From contig CAOKDX010000010.1 of NCBI GenBank assembly GCA_948467395.1, forward strand, positions 1 through 64,000: 64,000 nucleotides of DNA, read 5' to 3'. The notes beneath the pieces were generated by a model that was given only the letters and a program-made list of their open reading frames with translations, was not told the DNA's origin and ran no database searches. Made by a program: the position numbers and the translations under genes. Of the stretch, positions 7,280 through 17,400 are shown in pieces; the stretch's first letter is position 1; every line of letters starts with the position of its first letter. This stretch comes from an uncultured Clostridia bacterium. Its GTDB lineage: Bacteria; Bacillota; Clostridia; Lachnospirales; Lachnospiraceae.

Positions 7280-7311
7280 TAAATGTTCATTGTTCAAAAG
7301 TGGAGGTGCAT

Positions 7312-7890
7312 ATGGAGATAAAGAGAACAAGAAACTTTGCAACGGTTGTCTATCCAGAATCCGCACCCACAAACTGGAAACTGGTACTACAGGAGCAGTG
7401 TGTCCCTGCACTGATTTCCCCGATTCATAACAGGGATGTGAACACAGACGGAACAATCAAAAAGGAGCATTATCATGTGATGATTCTGTTTGACGGTGTA
7501 AAAACGCAGGAACAGGCAAAAGAGGTCTTTTCTGTAATTGGCGGTGTTGGTGTTGAACCAGTGAAAAGTGTCCGGGCATACGCAAGGTATCTCTGTCATC
7601 TGGATAGTCCCGATAAGGTTCATTATAGTCCAGAGGATGTACTTTCCCTGTCTGGTGCGGATTATGATACCATGATTCGGCTTGCCAGTGATAAGTATTC
7701 GGCAATCGGGGAAATGATTGAGTTCTGTATTGAAAATGGTGTGGATAGTTATGCACAGCTTCTGCTATATGCGAAGAATACACGTAATGACTGGTTTCAT
7801 GTTCTGTGCGACAGCGGAACGGTAACGGTTGTTCAGTTTTTGAAGTCGAGATATTGGGAAATGCACAAATATAAGGCAGGAGGCGAGTAA
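7312..7890 (+). CDS. pMV158 RepB-like (Rep_2) rolling-circle replication initiator
   Basis: This 192-residue protein is close in layout to RepB of pMV158. It has the N-terminal 'YPESAPTNWKL' and 'ALISPIHNRDVN' blocks, the metal-binding HUH motif as HYH at residues 53-55, and the catalytic tyrosine in RAYARYLCH (Tyr90 or Tyr93). Such proteins nick the plus strand at the dso and remain covalently attached while the circle rolls. ATG 7312 has GGAGG 5 bases upstream; an earlier GTG at 7255 lies inside the origin hairpin and is rejected. It overlaps the next start by one base. The Rep may also act as the relaxase for mobilization, as reported for other integrative elements, but this is inference. 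Confidence 0.85.
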   Translation: MEIKRTRNFATVVYPESAPTNWKLVLQEQCVPALISPIHNRDVNTDGTIKKEHYHVMILFDGVKTQEQAKEVFSVIGGVGVEPVKSVRAYARYLCHLDSPDKVHYSPEDVLSLSGADYDTMIRLASDKYSAIGEMIEFCIENGVDSYAQLLLYAKNTRNDWFHVLCDSGTVTVVQFLKSRYWEMHKYKAGGE

Positions 7891-8108
7891 TGGGAAAACA
7901 TCAAAATAATGAGGGTGTAATCCCTGTATGGAAACGGTACGCACTGATGATTTCAGAAGCGTCAGCCTATTACCATATCGGGGAAAATAAACTGCGGATG
8001 ATAGCAGACGAGCATCCAGAATCAGATTTTATTATTATGAATGGCAATCGAGTATTGATTAAGCGACAAAAGTTTGAACAATACCTAGACCATGCTACCA
8101 TTGTATAA
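7890..8108 (+). CDS. xis: Excisionase of the Tn916 Xis family
   Basis: This 72-residue protein resembles Tn916 Xis: VWKRYALMISEASAYYHIG, then ENKLRMIADE, and the ending IIMNGNRVLIKRQKFEQYLD. It is a winged-helix DNA-binding factor that directs the integrase to excise. The start overlaps the stop of the rep gene (TAATG), with GGAGGCGAG upstream, so the two are translationally coupled. The integrase follows after a 107-base structured gap. Confidence 0.88.
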   Translation: MGKHQNNEGVIPVWKRYALMISEASAYYHIGENKLRMIADEHPESDFIIMNGNRVLIKRQKFEQYLDHATIV

Positions 8109-8127
8109 TCTGAAATTCAATATGGAA

Positions 8128-8196
8128 AGAGACCCTGCTTTGTGGTAAAATATTATTACGAGTTTGGGTCTCTAACCTTGAAAAAATTATTCAAGG
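8128..8196 (+). promoter_or_regulatory. Two stem-loops in the xis-int gap
   Basis: AGAGACCC (8128-8135) pairs with GGGTCTCT (8166-8173), and CCTTGAA (8176-8182) pairs with TTCAAGG (8190-8196). The second stem ends just before the int ribosome site (aaaggagagac), so the structure could modulate integrase translation or transcript ends. Confidence 0.45.
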
Positions 8197-8215
8197 CAGA
8201 AAGGAGAGACAGACC

Positions 8216-9415
8216 ATGAGTGAAAAAAGGAGAGATAAAAGAAACAGGATTTTACATAATGGAGAGACCCAGAGAAAAGATGGTCGTTATCGTTTTACAT
8301 ATCTTGATACAGACGGAAACAAGAAAGATGTTTACAGTTGGCGGTTAGACCATAATGACCCTTATCCCAAGGACAAGAAAAAGGACTTGTCCTTGAGGGA
8401 AAAGGAAAAGCAGATTGAACAGGATATGTTTCATCAAATCGTATCAAATGGCGGTAATTATACGGTGCTGACACTGGTAGAGAAATATGTCTCCCTCAAA
8501 ACAGGGGTACGGCATAATACGGAAGCAGGGTATAAAACCGTAATCAATATTTTGAAAAAAGACCCTTTCGGAAGCCGACGCATTGACAAAGTGAAACTGT
8601 CTGACGCTAAGGCTTGGCTGATTAAGTTACAACAGGTAGACGGCAGGGGGCACAGTTCTATCCACTCTATCCGAGGTGTGCTTAGACCAGCGTTTCAAAT
8701 GGCAGAAAATGATGATTTGATAAGAAAGAATCCGTTTCAGTTTGAGTTAGTTTCCGTTGTCGTAAACGATAGTGTCACAAGAGAAGCAATTACCAGAAAA
8801 CAGCAAAGAGAATATTTGCGTTTTATCAGAGAGGACAAGCATTTTTGCAGATACTACGAGGGAATTTATATTTTATTCCATACGGGTCTGCGTATCTCGG
8901 AATTTTGCGGATTGACATTAGCGGATATTGAATTTGACAAAAAGCGTATTCGGGTCAATCACCAGTTACAACGAACCAGCGGGATGCAATATATCATTCA
9001 AGCACCTAAGACGGAAAGCGGAGTGAGGTATATCCCCATGACGGACGAGGTAGAACAGTGTTTCCGTACCATTATAAACAATCGTAAAGCACCAAAGGTT
9101 GAGCCAATGGTAGACGGATATACAGGCTTTCTCTATCTTGATAAAAATGATATGCCTATGGTTGCCCTGCATTGGGAAAAGTATATGCAACATATCCGTC
9201 AGAAGTATAACAGCATTTACAAGGTGCAAATGCCAACCGTTACCCCTCATGTATGCCGACACACCTTTTGTTCCAACATGGCAAAAAGCGGTATGAATCC
9301 CAAAACGCTACAATACATAATGGGACATAGTGATATCAGTGTCACTTTGAATACCTATACTCATGTAGGTTTTGAAGATGCAGAAAGCGAGTTGCAACGT
9401 GTGATGAATGGCTAA
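8216..9415 (+). CDS. int: Tyrosine integrase, Tn916 family
   Basis: This 399-residue protein begins MSEKRRDKRNRILHNGE, like Tn916 Int (MSEKRRDNRGRILKTGE). It has an N-terminal arm-binding domain, a core-binding SAM-like domain (residues ~85-180) and the catalytic domain. The catalytic set is visible: Arg226 (TGLRISE), His345 and Arg348 (HVCRHTF), His371 (MGHSDIS) and Tyr381 (NTYTH). All are intact, so the enzyme should be active. It sits 165 bases before the phosphatase start and 184 bases before the right core, in the usual position for an integrase next to its attachment site. The older integrase relic at 1829-1975 is nearly identical over its end. Confidence 0.93.
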   Translation: MSEKRRDKRNRILHNGETQRKDGRYRFTYLDTDGNKKDVYSWRLDHNDPYPKDKKKDLSLREKEKQIEQDMFHQIVSNGGNYTVLTLVEKYVSLKTGVRHNTEAGYKTVINILKKDPFGSRRIDKVKLSDAKAWLIKLQQVDGRGHSSIHSIRGVLRPAFQMAENDDLIRKNPFQFELVSVVVNDSVTREAITRKQQREYLRFIREDKHFCRYYEGIYILFHTGLRISEFCGLTLADIEFDKKRIRVNHQLQRTSGMQYIIQAPKTESGVRYIPMTDEVEQCFRTIINNRKAPKVEPMVDGYTGFLYLDKNDMPMVALHWEKYMQHIRQKYNSIYKVQMPTVTPHVCRHTFCSNMAKSGMNPKTLQYIMGHSDISVTLNTYTHVGFEDAESELQRVMNG

Positions 9416-9441
9416 CATAGGCAAATGGTAAAACAAAATAA

Positions 9442-9467
9442 TTTACCACCATTTTTACCACTTTTGC
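9442..9467. repeat. Right copy of the terminal repeat, candidate integrase arm site
   Basis: TTTACCACCATTTTTACCAC followed by TTTTGC matches the block at 2255-2280 with one substitution region and one indel. It lies between the int stop and the right core. Confidence 0.5.
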
Positions 9468-9580
9468 AAACAAAAACATGGGAAAATATGGGACGATTTA
9501 AGAAAATATGCTTGAAACCACAGGTAATCAGAAATGGGCAGAAGCCTTGAGAATAAAGGAAATAAAGGAGTTTTAGAAAC

Positions 9581-10042
9581 ATGATAAAAATACTTTTTAT
9601 CTGCCACGGCAACATCTGCCGTTCCCCCATGGCCCAGTTCGTATTTCAGGACATGGTAAACAAACGTGGTCTGGCAGACCAGTTTATAATTGATTCCAAA
9701 GCTACCAGCACAGAGGAGTTAGGGAACTCCCCGCACCGGGGAACCGTGCGCAAAATGAATGAGCTGGGGATTCCCATGATCCCTCACCGCGCGTCCCAGC
9801 TGAATCGGCGGGATTATGATGATTACGATTATTTTATCGGAATGGACAGCTGGAATATCAGGAATATGAACCGCATTCTGGCTGGCGATCCGGAGGGGAA
9901 GGTTTTTAAACTTCTAACCTTTGGAAGTGATGGCAGGGATATTGCGGATCCGTGGTATACTGGTAACTTTGACGAGACCTATGCAGATATTTTAGAGGGA
10001 TGTGAGGGACTTTTGGCATATCTGCTGGAAAATCATAGCTGA
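9581..10042 (+). CDS. Low-molecular-weight protein tyrosine phosphatase
   Basis: This 153-residue LMW-PTP (ArsC/Wzb fold) has the P-loop CHGNICR with nucleophile Cys8 and Arg14, and the general acid Asp123 in IADPWYTG. It removes phosphate from protein tyrosine or arginine residues; substrates cannot be read from sequence. The first codons lie within the right attachment region, so the ribosome site (aaaggagttttagaaac) and start come from the mobile element while the body is chromosomal. Full length and catalytic residues are preserved, showing that integration does not inactivate the gene but places it behind element-borne expression signals. Confidence 0.93.
   Translation: MIKILFICHGNICRSPMAQFVFQDMVNKRGLADQFIIDSKATSTEELGNSPHRGTVRKMNELGIPMIPHRASQLNRRDYDDYDYFIGMDSWNIRNMNRILAGDPEGKVFKLLTFGSDGRDIADPWYTGNFDETYADILEGCEGLLAYLLENHS
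9599..9609. other. Right attachment site core (attR candidate)
   Basis: ATCTGCCACGG is identical to 2180-2190 and encodes part of the phosphatase P-loop (I-C-H-G). Targeting a conserved active-site codon block would give the element a reliable site in many hosts. Confidence 0.75.
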
Positions 10043-10128
10043 AAAATGGTTTGCCAAAGTTTCGGAATAGAATCCGAGTGGTATCATAAGATAAAAGAAG
10101 GTCAAAATAACAACAGGAGGGAATTGAA

Positions 10129-10746
10129 ATGAAAGTATTGTTAGTAAATGGAAGTCCACATAAGGAGGGCTGTACCTATACTGCTCTGAGAGAGGCGGCT
10201 TCGGCTCTGGAGAAGAACGGTGTGGAGACGGAGATGATCTGGCTGGGAACCGGGGAGATTGCTGGGTGTATCGGCTGTGGGGCATGTGTCAGAGAGGGGG
10301 AATGCTTCCGCCGGGATGTGGTAAATGAGTTTGTGGCAAAGGCCGGGGAGGCCGACGGGTTCATATTCGGTTCTCCGGTTCATTATGCGGCGGCGTCAGG
10401 TGCCATTACTTCTTTTTTGGACCGTGCTTTTTACAGCGGAGGAAAGAAGATGGCGGGTAAGCCGGGGGCCGTGGTGGTGAGCTGCCGGCGTGGGGGTGCA
10501 TCTGCGGCCTTTGACCAGATGAATAAATATTTTACCATCAACGGTATGCCCATTGTGTCCTCGCAGTACTGGAATCAGGTGCATGGAACGAATCCGGAGG
10601 AAGTGAAACGCGATGAGGAGGGAATGCAGACCATGCGCACATTGGGAAATAATATGGCATGGCTGATCAAATGCATCCGGGCAGGACGGGATCAGGGAAT
10701 TGAATTTCCCGAAAGAGAACCGGTCCGGCGGACAAATTTTATCTGA
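10129..10746 (+). CDS. Iron-sulfur-flavoprotein-like NAD(P)H-dependent oxidoreductase
   Basis: This 205-residue protein is of the NADPH-dependent FMN reductase/flavodoxin-like fold. It begins MKVLLVNGSPHKEGCTYTAL, with the phosphate-binding loop for FMN at residues 7-16, and has the GSPVHYAAASG motif near 86-97. A compact cysteine cluster, Cys47-x2-Cys50-x2-Cys53-x5-Cys59, matches the 4Fe-4S motif of archaeal/clostridial iron-sulfur flavoproteins. It is likely an electron-transfer or quinone/nitro-compound reductase in the cytoplasm. Ribosome site caggaggg lies 8 bases upstream. It stands as a single gene between the phosphatase and a structured gap. Confidence 0.85.
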   Translation: MKVLLVNGSPHKEGCTYTALREAASALEKNGVETEMIWLGTGEIAGCIGCGACVREGECFRRDVVNEFVAKAGEADGFIFGSPVHYAAASGAITSFLDRAFYSGGKKMAGKPGAVVVSCRRGGASAAFDQMNKYFTINGMPIVSSQYWNQVHGTNPEEVKRDEEGMQTMRTLGNNMAWLIKCIRAGRDQGIEFPEREPVRRTNFI

Positions 10747-10810
10747 CAGATAATATACATAATTTATCACCATTTGATACATAATAGAAAAATATTCGTA
10801 TGTATTCACG

Positions 10811-10934
10811 TAGCTCAATGGCGCCATTGAGCTAGTTTCTCGCAAGCCGCCGCCTGAGGCACCGTTCTCCATTCACACTGGAAGAACGCAAAAGAAGCGT
10901 TCTTCGTGAAAATGATTGAGCCGCCTGAGGCGGC
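10811..10934. repeat. Cluster of palindromes in an intergenic gap
   Basis: The gap 10747-10956 contains a perfect 24-base palindrome at 10811-10834 (half-site TAGCTCAATGGC), a stem GAAGAACGC/GCGTTCTTC at 10881-10889 and 10897-10905, and a stem GCCGCC-TGA-GGCGGC at 10920-10934. The motif GCCGCCTGAGGC also occurs at 10849-10860. No T-run follows. These could be operator sites or a REP-like structured element ahead of the next operon. Confidence 0.6.
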
Positions 10935-10956
10935 ATGTCTGAAAGGGTGATAAATT

Positions 10957-12314
10957 GTGGAATCGATTTGGAGAAAAGCCGCCGGTCTTCCCCATTTTGG
11001 GAGACTGGAGGGGGATGTAACGACAGAGGTTCTCATTGTGGGAGGCGGGATGGCGGGTATTCTATGCGCCCGCTTTCTGCAAGAAGCCGGCGTGGACTAC
11101 ATTCTCCTGGAGGGCGACACCGTCTGCTCGGGAGTTACAGGCAATACGACGGCGAAGATCACATCACAGCATGGACTATTCTATCATAAGCTGCAGAAGA
11201 CTGTGGGGAGGGAACGGGCGGGTATCGTACTGGAGGCAAATCAGAGCGCCGTGGAGAGATATGCGGATCTCTGCCGGGAGGCAGACTGTGATTTTGAGAG
11301 AAGGGATTCGTATGTATATTCCCGCCAGGATCGGGATAAGCTGGAGAGGGAGCTGCGGGCACTGGAGGGCACCGGGGTTGGGGCGGAGCTGACGGAGACG
11401 GTGGAGCTCCCCTTTTTTACTGCCGGGGCGGTGCGGTTCCCGAATCAGGCCCAGTTTCATCCACTGAAATTCGCCGCGCATATTGTGGAAGGCCTGAAGG
11501 TATACGAACATACCTTTGTCAGGGAACTGGGCGGAAATACAGCAGTGACAGACCATGGGCGGGTCGCATTCCGGAAACTGGTGATGGCGGTCCATTTTCC
11601 TGTCGGACTGCCGCTGTCTCCCTCCTATCGTTTTCGGGGCAGGCTGCGGGGCCTTTATTTTCTGAAAATGTACCAGCACAGGTCGTATGCCATGGCACTG
11701 AAGGATGCGCCGCTGGTGAGGGGGATGTATGTGGATGAGAGCCGGACGGGGATGTCCTTCCGCAGCTATGGAGATTTTCTGCTGCTGGGCGGCGGAGGGC
11801 ACAGAACTGGGAAAAGGGGCGGTGGATGGCGTGAACTCAGCAGGCTTGCGGCAGACCTTTATCCCGGAGCGGTGGAGGCGGCACGCTGGGCGGCGCAGGA
11901 CTGTATGACACTGGATGGGATTCCATACATTGGGCGATATTCCCGAAAGACGCCGAACTGTTTTGTGGCGACAGGATTTAACAAATGGGGAATGACCTCT
12001 TCCATGGTGGCGGCCATGATTTTGACAGATCTTGTTCTGGAAAAAGAAACTCCCTATGCAGATGTATTCCGGCCATCCCGGTCTGTTTTACGACCCCAGC
12101 TGCTGGCCAATGGCTGCGAGGCGGTGGTCAATATACTTTCCCCTGTGAAAAAGAGATGTCCCCATATGGGCTGTGCCCTGCGGTGGAATGCGGAAGAACA
12201 CTCCTGGGACTGTCCCTGCCATGGCTCACGATTTGACAGAGAGGGACATCTATTGGAGAATCCGTCCAATATAAATTTCAAGAGTAAAGGCAGCGATGTG
12301 GAAGGAGGAGAAGG

Positions 12315-12318
<4 letters not shown>
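10957..12318 (+). CDS. FAD-dependent oxidoreductase with C-terminal Rieske domain
   Basis: This 453-residue protein joins a DAO-type FAD domain (dinucleotide motif VGGGMAG at residues 28-34) to a C-terminal Rieske 2Fe-2S domain. The ligands Cys401 and His403 (CPHMGC) and Cys419 and His422 (CPCHGS) are present, with Cys406 and Cys421 placed for the stabilising disulfide. The same architecture occurs in Bacillus YhfW. The electron donor, acceptor and substrate are unknown. The start is GTG 10957 behind gaaagggtg. It ends in an ATGA overlap with the DUF255 gene, so the two are translated together and may act in one redox process. Confidence 0.88.
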
Positions 12319-14285
<1,967 letters not shown>

Positions 14286-14295
14286 AGCAGGAAAC

Positions 14296-14329
14296 GGGGC
14301 GGGATGGCAGATTCCCACCCTGTTTTTTG
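14296..14329 (+). terminator. Terminator after the DUF255 gene
   Basis: GGGGCGGGA (14296-14304) pairs with TCCCACCC (14313-14320) with one mismatch, followed by GTTTTTT. Confidence 0.6.
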
Positions 14330-14349
14330 TGCAGACTGTATAACTGAGA

Positions 14350-14378
14350 TTGACTTTTTGTCCAGACTTTTGTATAAT
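14350..14378 (+). promoter_or_regulatory. Promoter of the first GH43 gene
   Basis: TTGACT (14350-14355), 17-base spacer, TATAAT (14373-14378). The sequence from -35 to about +12 is almost the same as that before the second GH43 gene (18687-18715), including the TATAATTATTCACAA core. Confidence 0.8.
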
Positions 14379-14425
14379 TATTCACAACACAACTATTGGA
14401 GAATGGAACAAAAGGAGGACGAAGC

Positions 14426-17400
14426 ATGATGAGAAAAAGAACGGATGGCGTCGGCAGACGGCCCTTGGCAGTTCTGACAGCGGCAGCTCTTCTGGGTGCC
14501 GGTCTGGCGATACCTGCGCCGCAGGCAGCAGCTGCTGTCAAGCCTGCCAAACTGACGGTTTCGGCGGCATCCAAAACATTGTATGTCGGGAAATATTCCC
14601 CTTACAAGACCACGAAGCTGAAAGTGAAGATCACACCGTCTAAGGCGAATAAGAAAGTAAAGTACAAATCCCTTACGAAGAAAGTGGCGACAGTCAGTTC
14701 AAAGGGAAAAGTCACCGCCAAGAAGAAGGGGACGGCGAAGATCCGGGTCACAACAGTGGCCAAGAACAAGAAAGGAAAGAAGCTCACTAAGACCATTAAG
14801 ATCAAAGTAAAGAAATATGCAGCGCCCACCGGGATCTCAGCCAGTATCTCGGCGGATAAGTTCCAGGCGGGACAGACGGCACAGATCAAGGCATCCCTCA
14901 GTGGAAAGCCCACCTGTAAGACCATTGTCTATACTTCCTCGAACAAAAATGTTGCCACAGTGAACAGCAAAGGGCTGGTGACCGGTGTAGCCGCCGGCGG
15001 GGCTGTGATCACAGTAAAGTCAAAGGTGAAAGGCAGCAAAGGCAAGGTGCTGCAGAAGAAGATTGCCGTAACCATTACGGCGCAGCCGCAGGATCCGGGC
15101 GGATCCAGCACGGATTCTCCCCAGCCTCCCGCTACATCGACGCCGCCGGTGACAACACCGCCAGTGACAACTCCGCCAGAGGTGTCGGCGAATGTTGAAC
15201 TGACGCCGGTGACCATTGCGAAGCTGCCCTCTCTGGAGGATGCCAATGCCGATATAAAACCGGCAGACATGACGCTGAATAAGAAAAATGATCTCTCCAT
15301 GGCGGACAGCAATGACGGAATGACCATCGCCCTTACCATGAAGATCAATAAACTCAACGCAAGTGGAAATACCTTCCTCTGGAATACTTCCGGAACGTCC
15401 TATCCCATGGCATTCCAGGCTGTGACACCGGACGGCAAGCTCTATACCGAGCTCGACTGGCGTTCCCAGTTCTATACGGAAGAGAATTTTATTCCCATCG
15501 GGGAAGAATTTACGCTGGTTACCACTTATACAGATAAGGAGATCCGTATCTTCCTGAATGGAGAGTTAAAGGCATACTACAACGCGGAAACCGACTATTC
15601 CATCGGAGGGGCATTTACCCACAGTGCCGATACAAATCTGTGCCCGGCCAATACAACGGGATATCTGGCCACGGTGCGGTCCTCCTGGACCCAGTATCTG
15701 CTTGGTGTGGCTCCGTCCTGCATCAGCCAGGGCAGCACGGTAACAGACTGTGCAGTGAAGGATTTTGCGATATATAAAGCAGCACTGCAGCCGAAGCCAC
15801 AGGGGGCGGCAGAACAGCTGATCTATCCCAGTACCGCGGCTTATAAAATTTCACCGGATAAGGATACCGTTGATTTTGGCGCTGCCCTGATCAGTGCATC
15901 GGCGGATACAAAGGTGACCTATACATCATCAGATACCGGCGTTGCGGGCTTTACCAAGGACGGAAAGCTGCGTCTGATCACTGGCGGCCAGGTGGACATC
16001 ACAGCAAAGACCTCCGGCGGCGTTACCGCAGTCTGCCGGGTGACGGTGAATTATTCCACCATAGAGCTTCATGACCCATCCGTATTCCAGGATCCGGTTT
16101 CCGGGTACTATTATACGGTTGCCTCCCACTGTCTTGCCGGATATTCAAAAGACATGAAATCCTGGGCACTGGTGGCGGATTCCGGCAATGGATATGGTGC
16201 GAATAACAAGCTGTTTACCAAGCCGTATCAACAGGAATTCGAAGAGGTCTACAATTATGTAAAACCGGGAAATACCAATCCGGAAGGAGTCTGGGCGCCA
16301 TCCATCATTTACAGTGAGAAAGCGGCAAAATACTATATGTATGTGACGATTGCTGACGGAACAGCCCAGGGTAAATGTGCCATTGTGCTCACTTCCTCCG
16401 ATAAGCCGGACGGACCGTACAAATATGAAAAAATGATCGTGGCATCGGCGATGACCACGGCAGATGCCGACAAGACAAACCTGATGGATGTGCTGGGGAT
16501 CACAGATAAGTCCAAGATCCCGGCCAAATATACATCCAATGACAGATCCTATCCGGATTGTATCGACGCCACGGTATTTTATGATCATACCGGCAGACTC
16601 TGGATGGTATACGGCTCTTTCACCTGTGCAGGCGGTATCCGTATGATCCAGCTGGATCCGGTGACGGGCGACCGGCTGAAGAGCGGAGAGTACAGCGATG
16701 ACGGCACGGCGGATACAATTGGTGATAAGGACCCCTATTATGGAATCAGGCTTGCCAATAATAATGGCGAGGGACCTTTCATTATGGAAGTGCCTTCTGA
16801 GAAATCAAGCACTGGATATTACTATTTCCTCTGGACATCTGTGGGCGGACTGCAGTCCTATGGCGGGTATCATATGAGAATGTACCGTTCTGAAAATGTA
16901 GAGGGACCTTATGTGGATACAGCCGGGAATAAGGCTACGGCAAACCTTGGAAGATCGGAAGTGGGACTCCGGGTTATGGATAACTTTAAGTTCTCCTTTA
17001 TGGATTTTGCCTATACTTCCTGCGGCGGTAACTCTGCGATCCTCTGCGCCGATAAGGGAACCGGCGAGGATGGCAAGATGTTCCTGCACTACCACCAGAA
17101 ATGGGCCAACGGGACAGAAGCCTTTGTGACAAAATCGAACCAGATGTTCCTGAATGAGGACGGCTGGCTTGTGACAGCGCCGTTTGCCTATGACGGCGAG
17201 AGCATGGATAAAACTTATACAAAGGAACAGGTGGCAGGGGATTATGAATTCATTCTGCACCGCACAACCTATACGAAGACCGATAATAAGAATTATGATT
17301 ATGCTGCCTCCGTGCCGCTGAAACTCAATGCCGATGGCACGATTTCCAGGGGATATACGGGAACCTGGGAACTGAAGGACAATTTTATTACCATTACAAT

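Larger units (their letters stand above)
2180..9609 (+). mobile_element. Tn916-related integrative mobilizable/replicating element in the 5' end of an LMW-PTP gene
   Basis: The element is bounded by the 11-base direct repeats at 2180 and 9599. From left to right it holds an AT-rich cargo block (2503-5390), then DUF961, an FtsK-type ATPase, a RepB-like initiator, Xis and Int, with Int next to the right end as in Tn916 relatives. There are no type IV secretion genes and no recognisable classical relaxase, so self-transfer is unlikely. It could replicate by rolling circle after excision and be mobilized by a resident conjugative element. Integration removes the native 5' end of the phosphatase, and the element's right end supplies a new start codon, ribosome site and first codons. 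Confidence 0.8.

Noticed and set aside
7255-7311. An upstream GTG start for the rep gene
   Set aside because: It lies in the nick-site hairpin and has no ribosome site; ATG 7312 has GGAGG at good spacing and matches RepB length.
9416-9620. A tRNA gene at the integration site
   Set aside because: No cloverleaf or T-loop sequence is present; the target is the 5' end of the phosphatase gene.
14550-15080. Repetitive Lys/Thr-rich DNA as a possible CRISPR or satellite repeat
   Set aside because: The periodicity is that of Ig-like protein repeats with coding constraint; there are no identical spaced DNA repeats.
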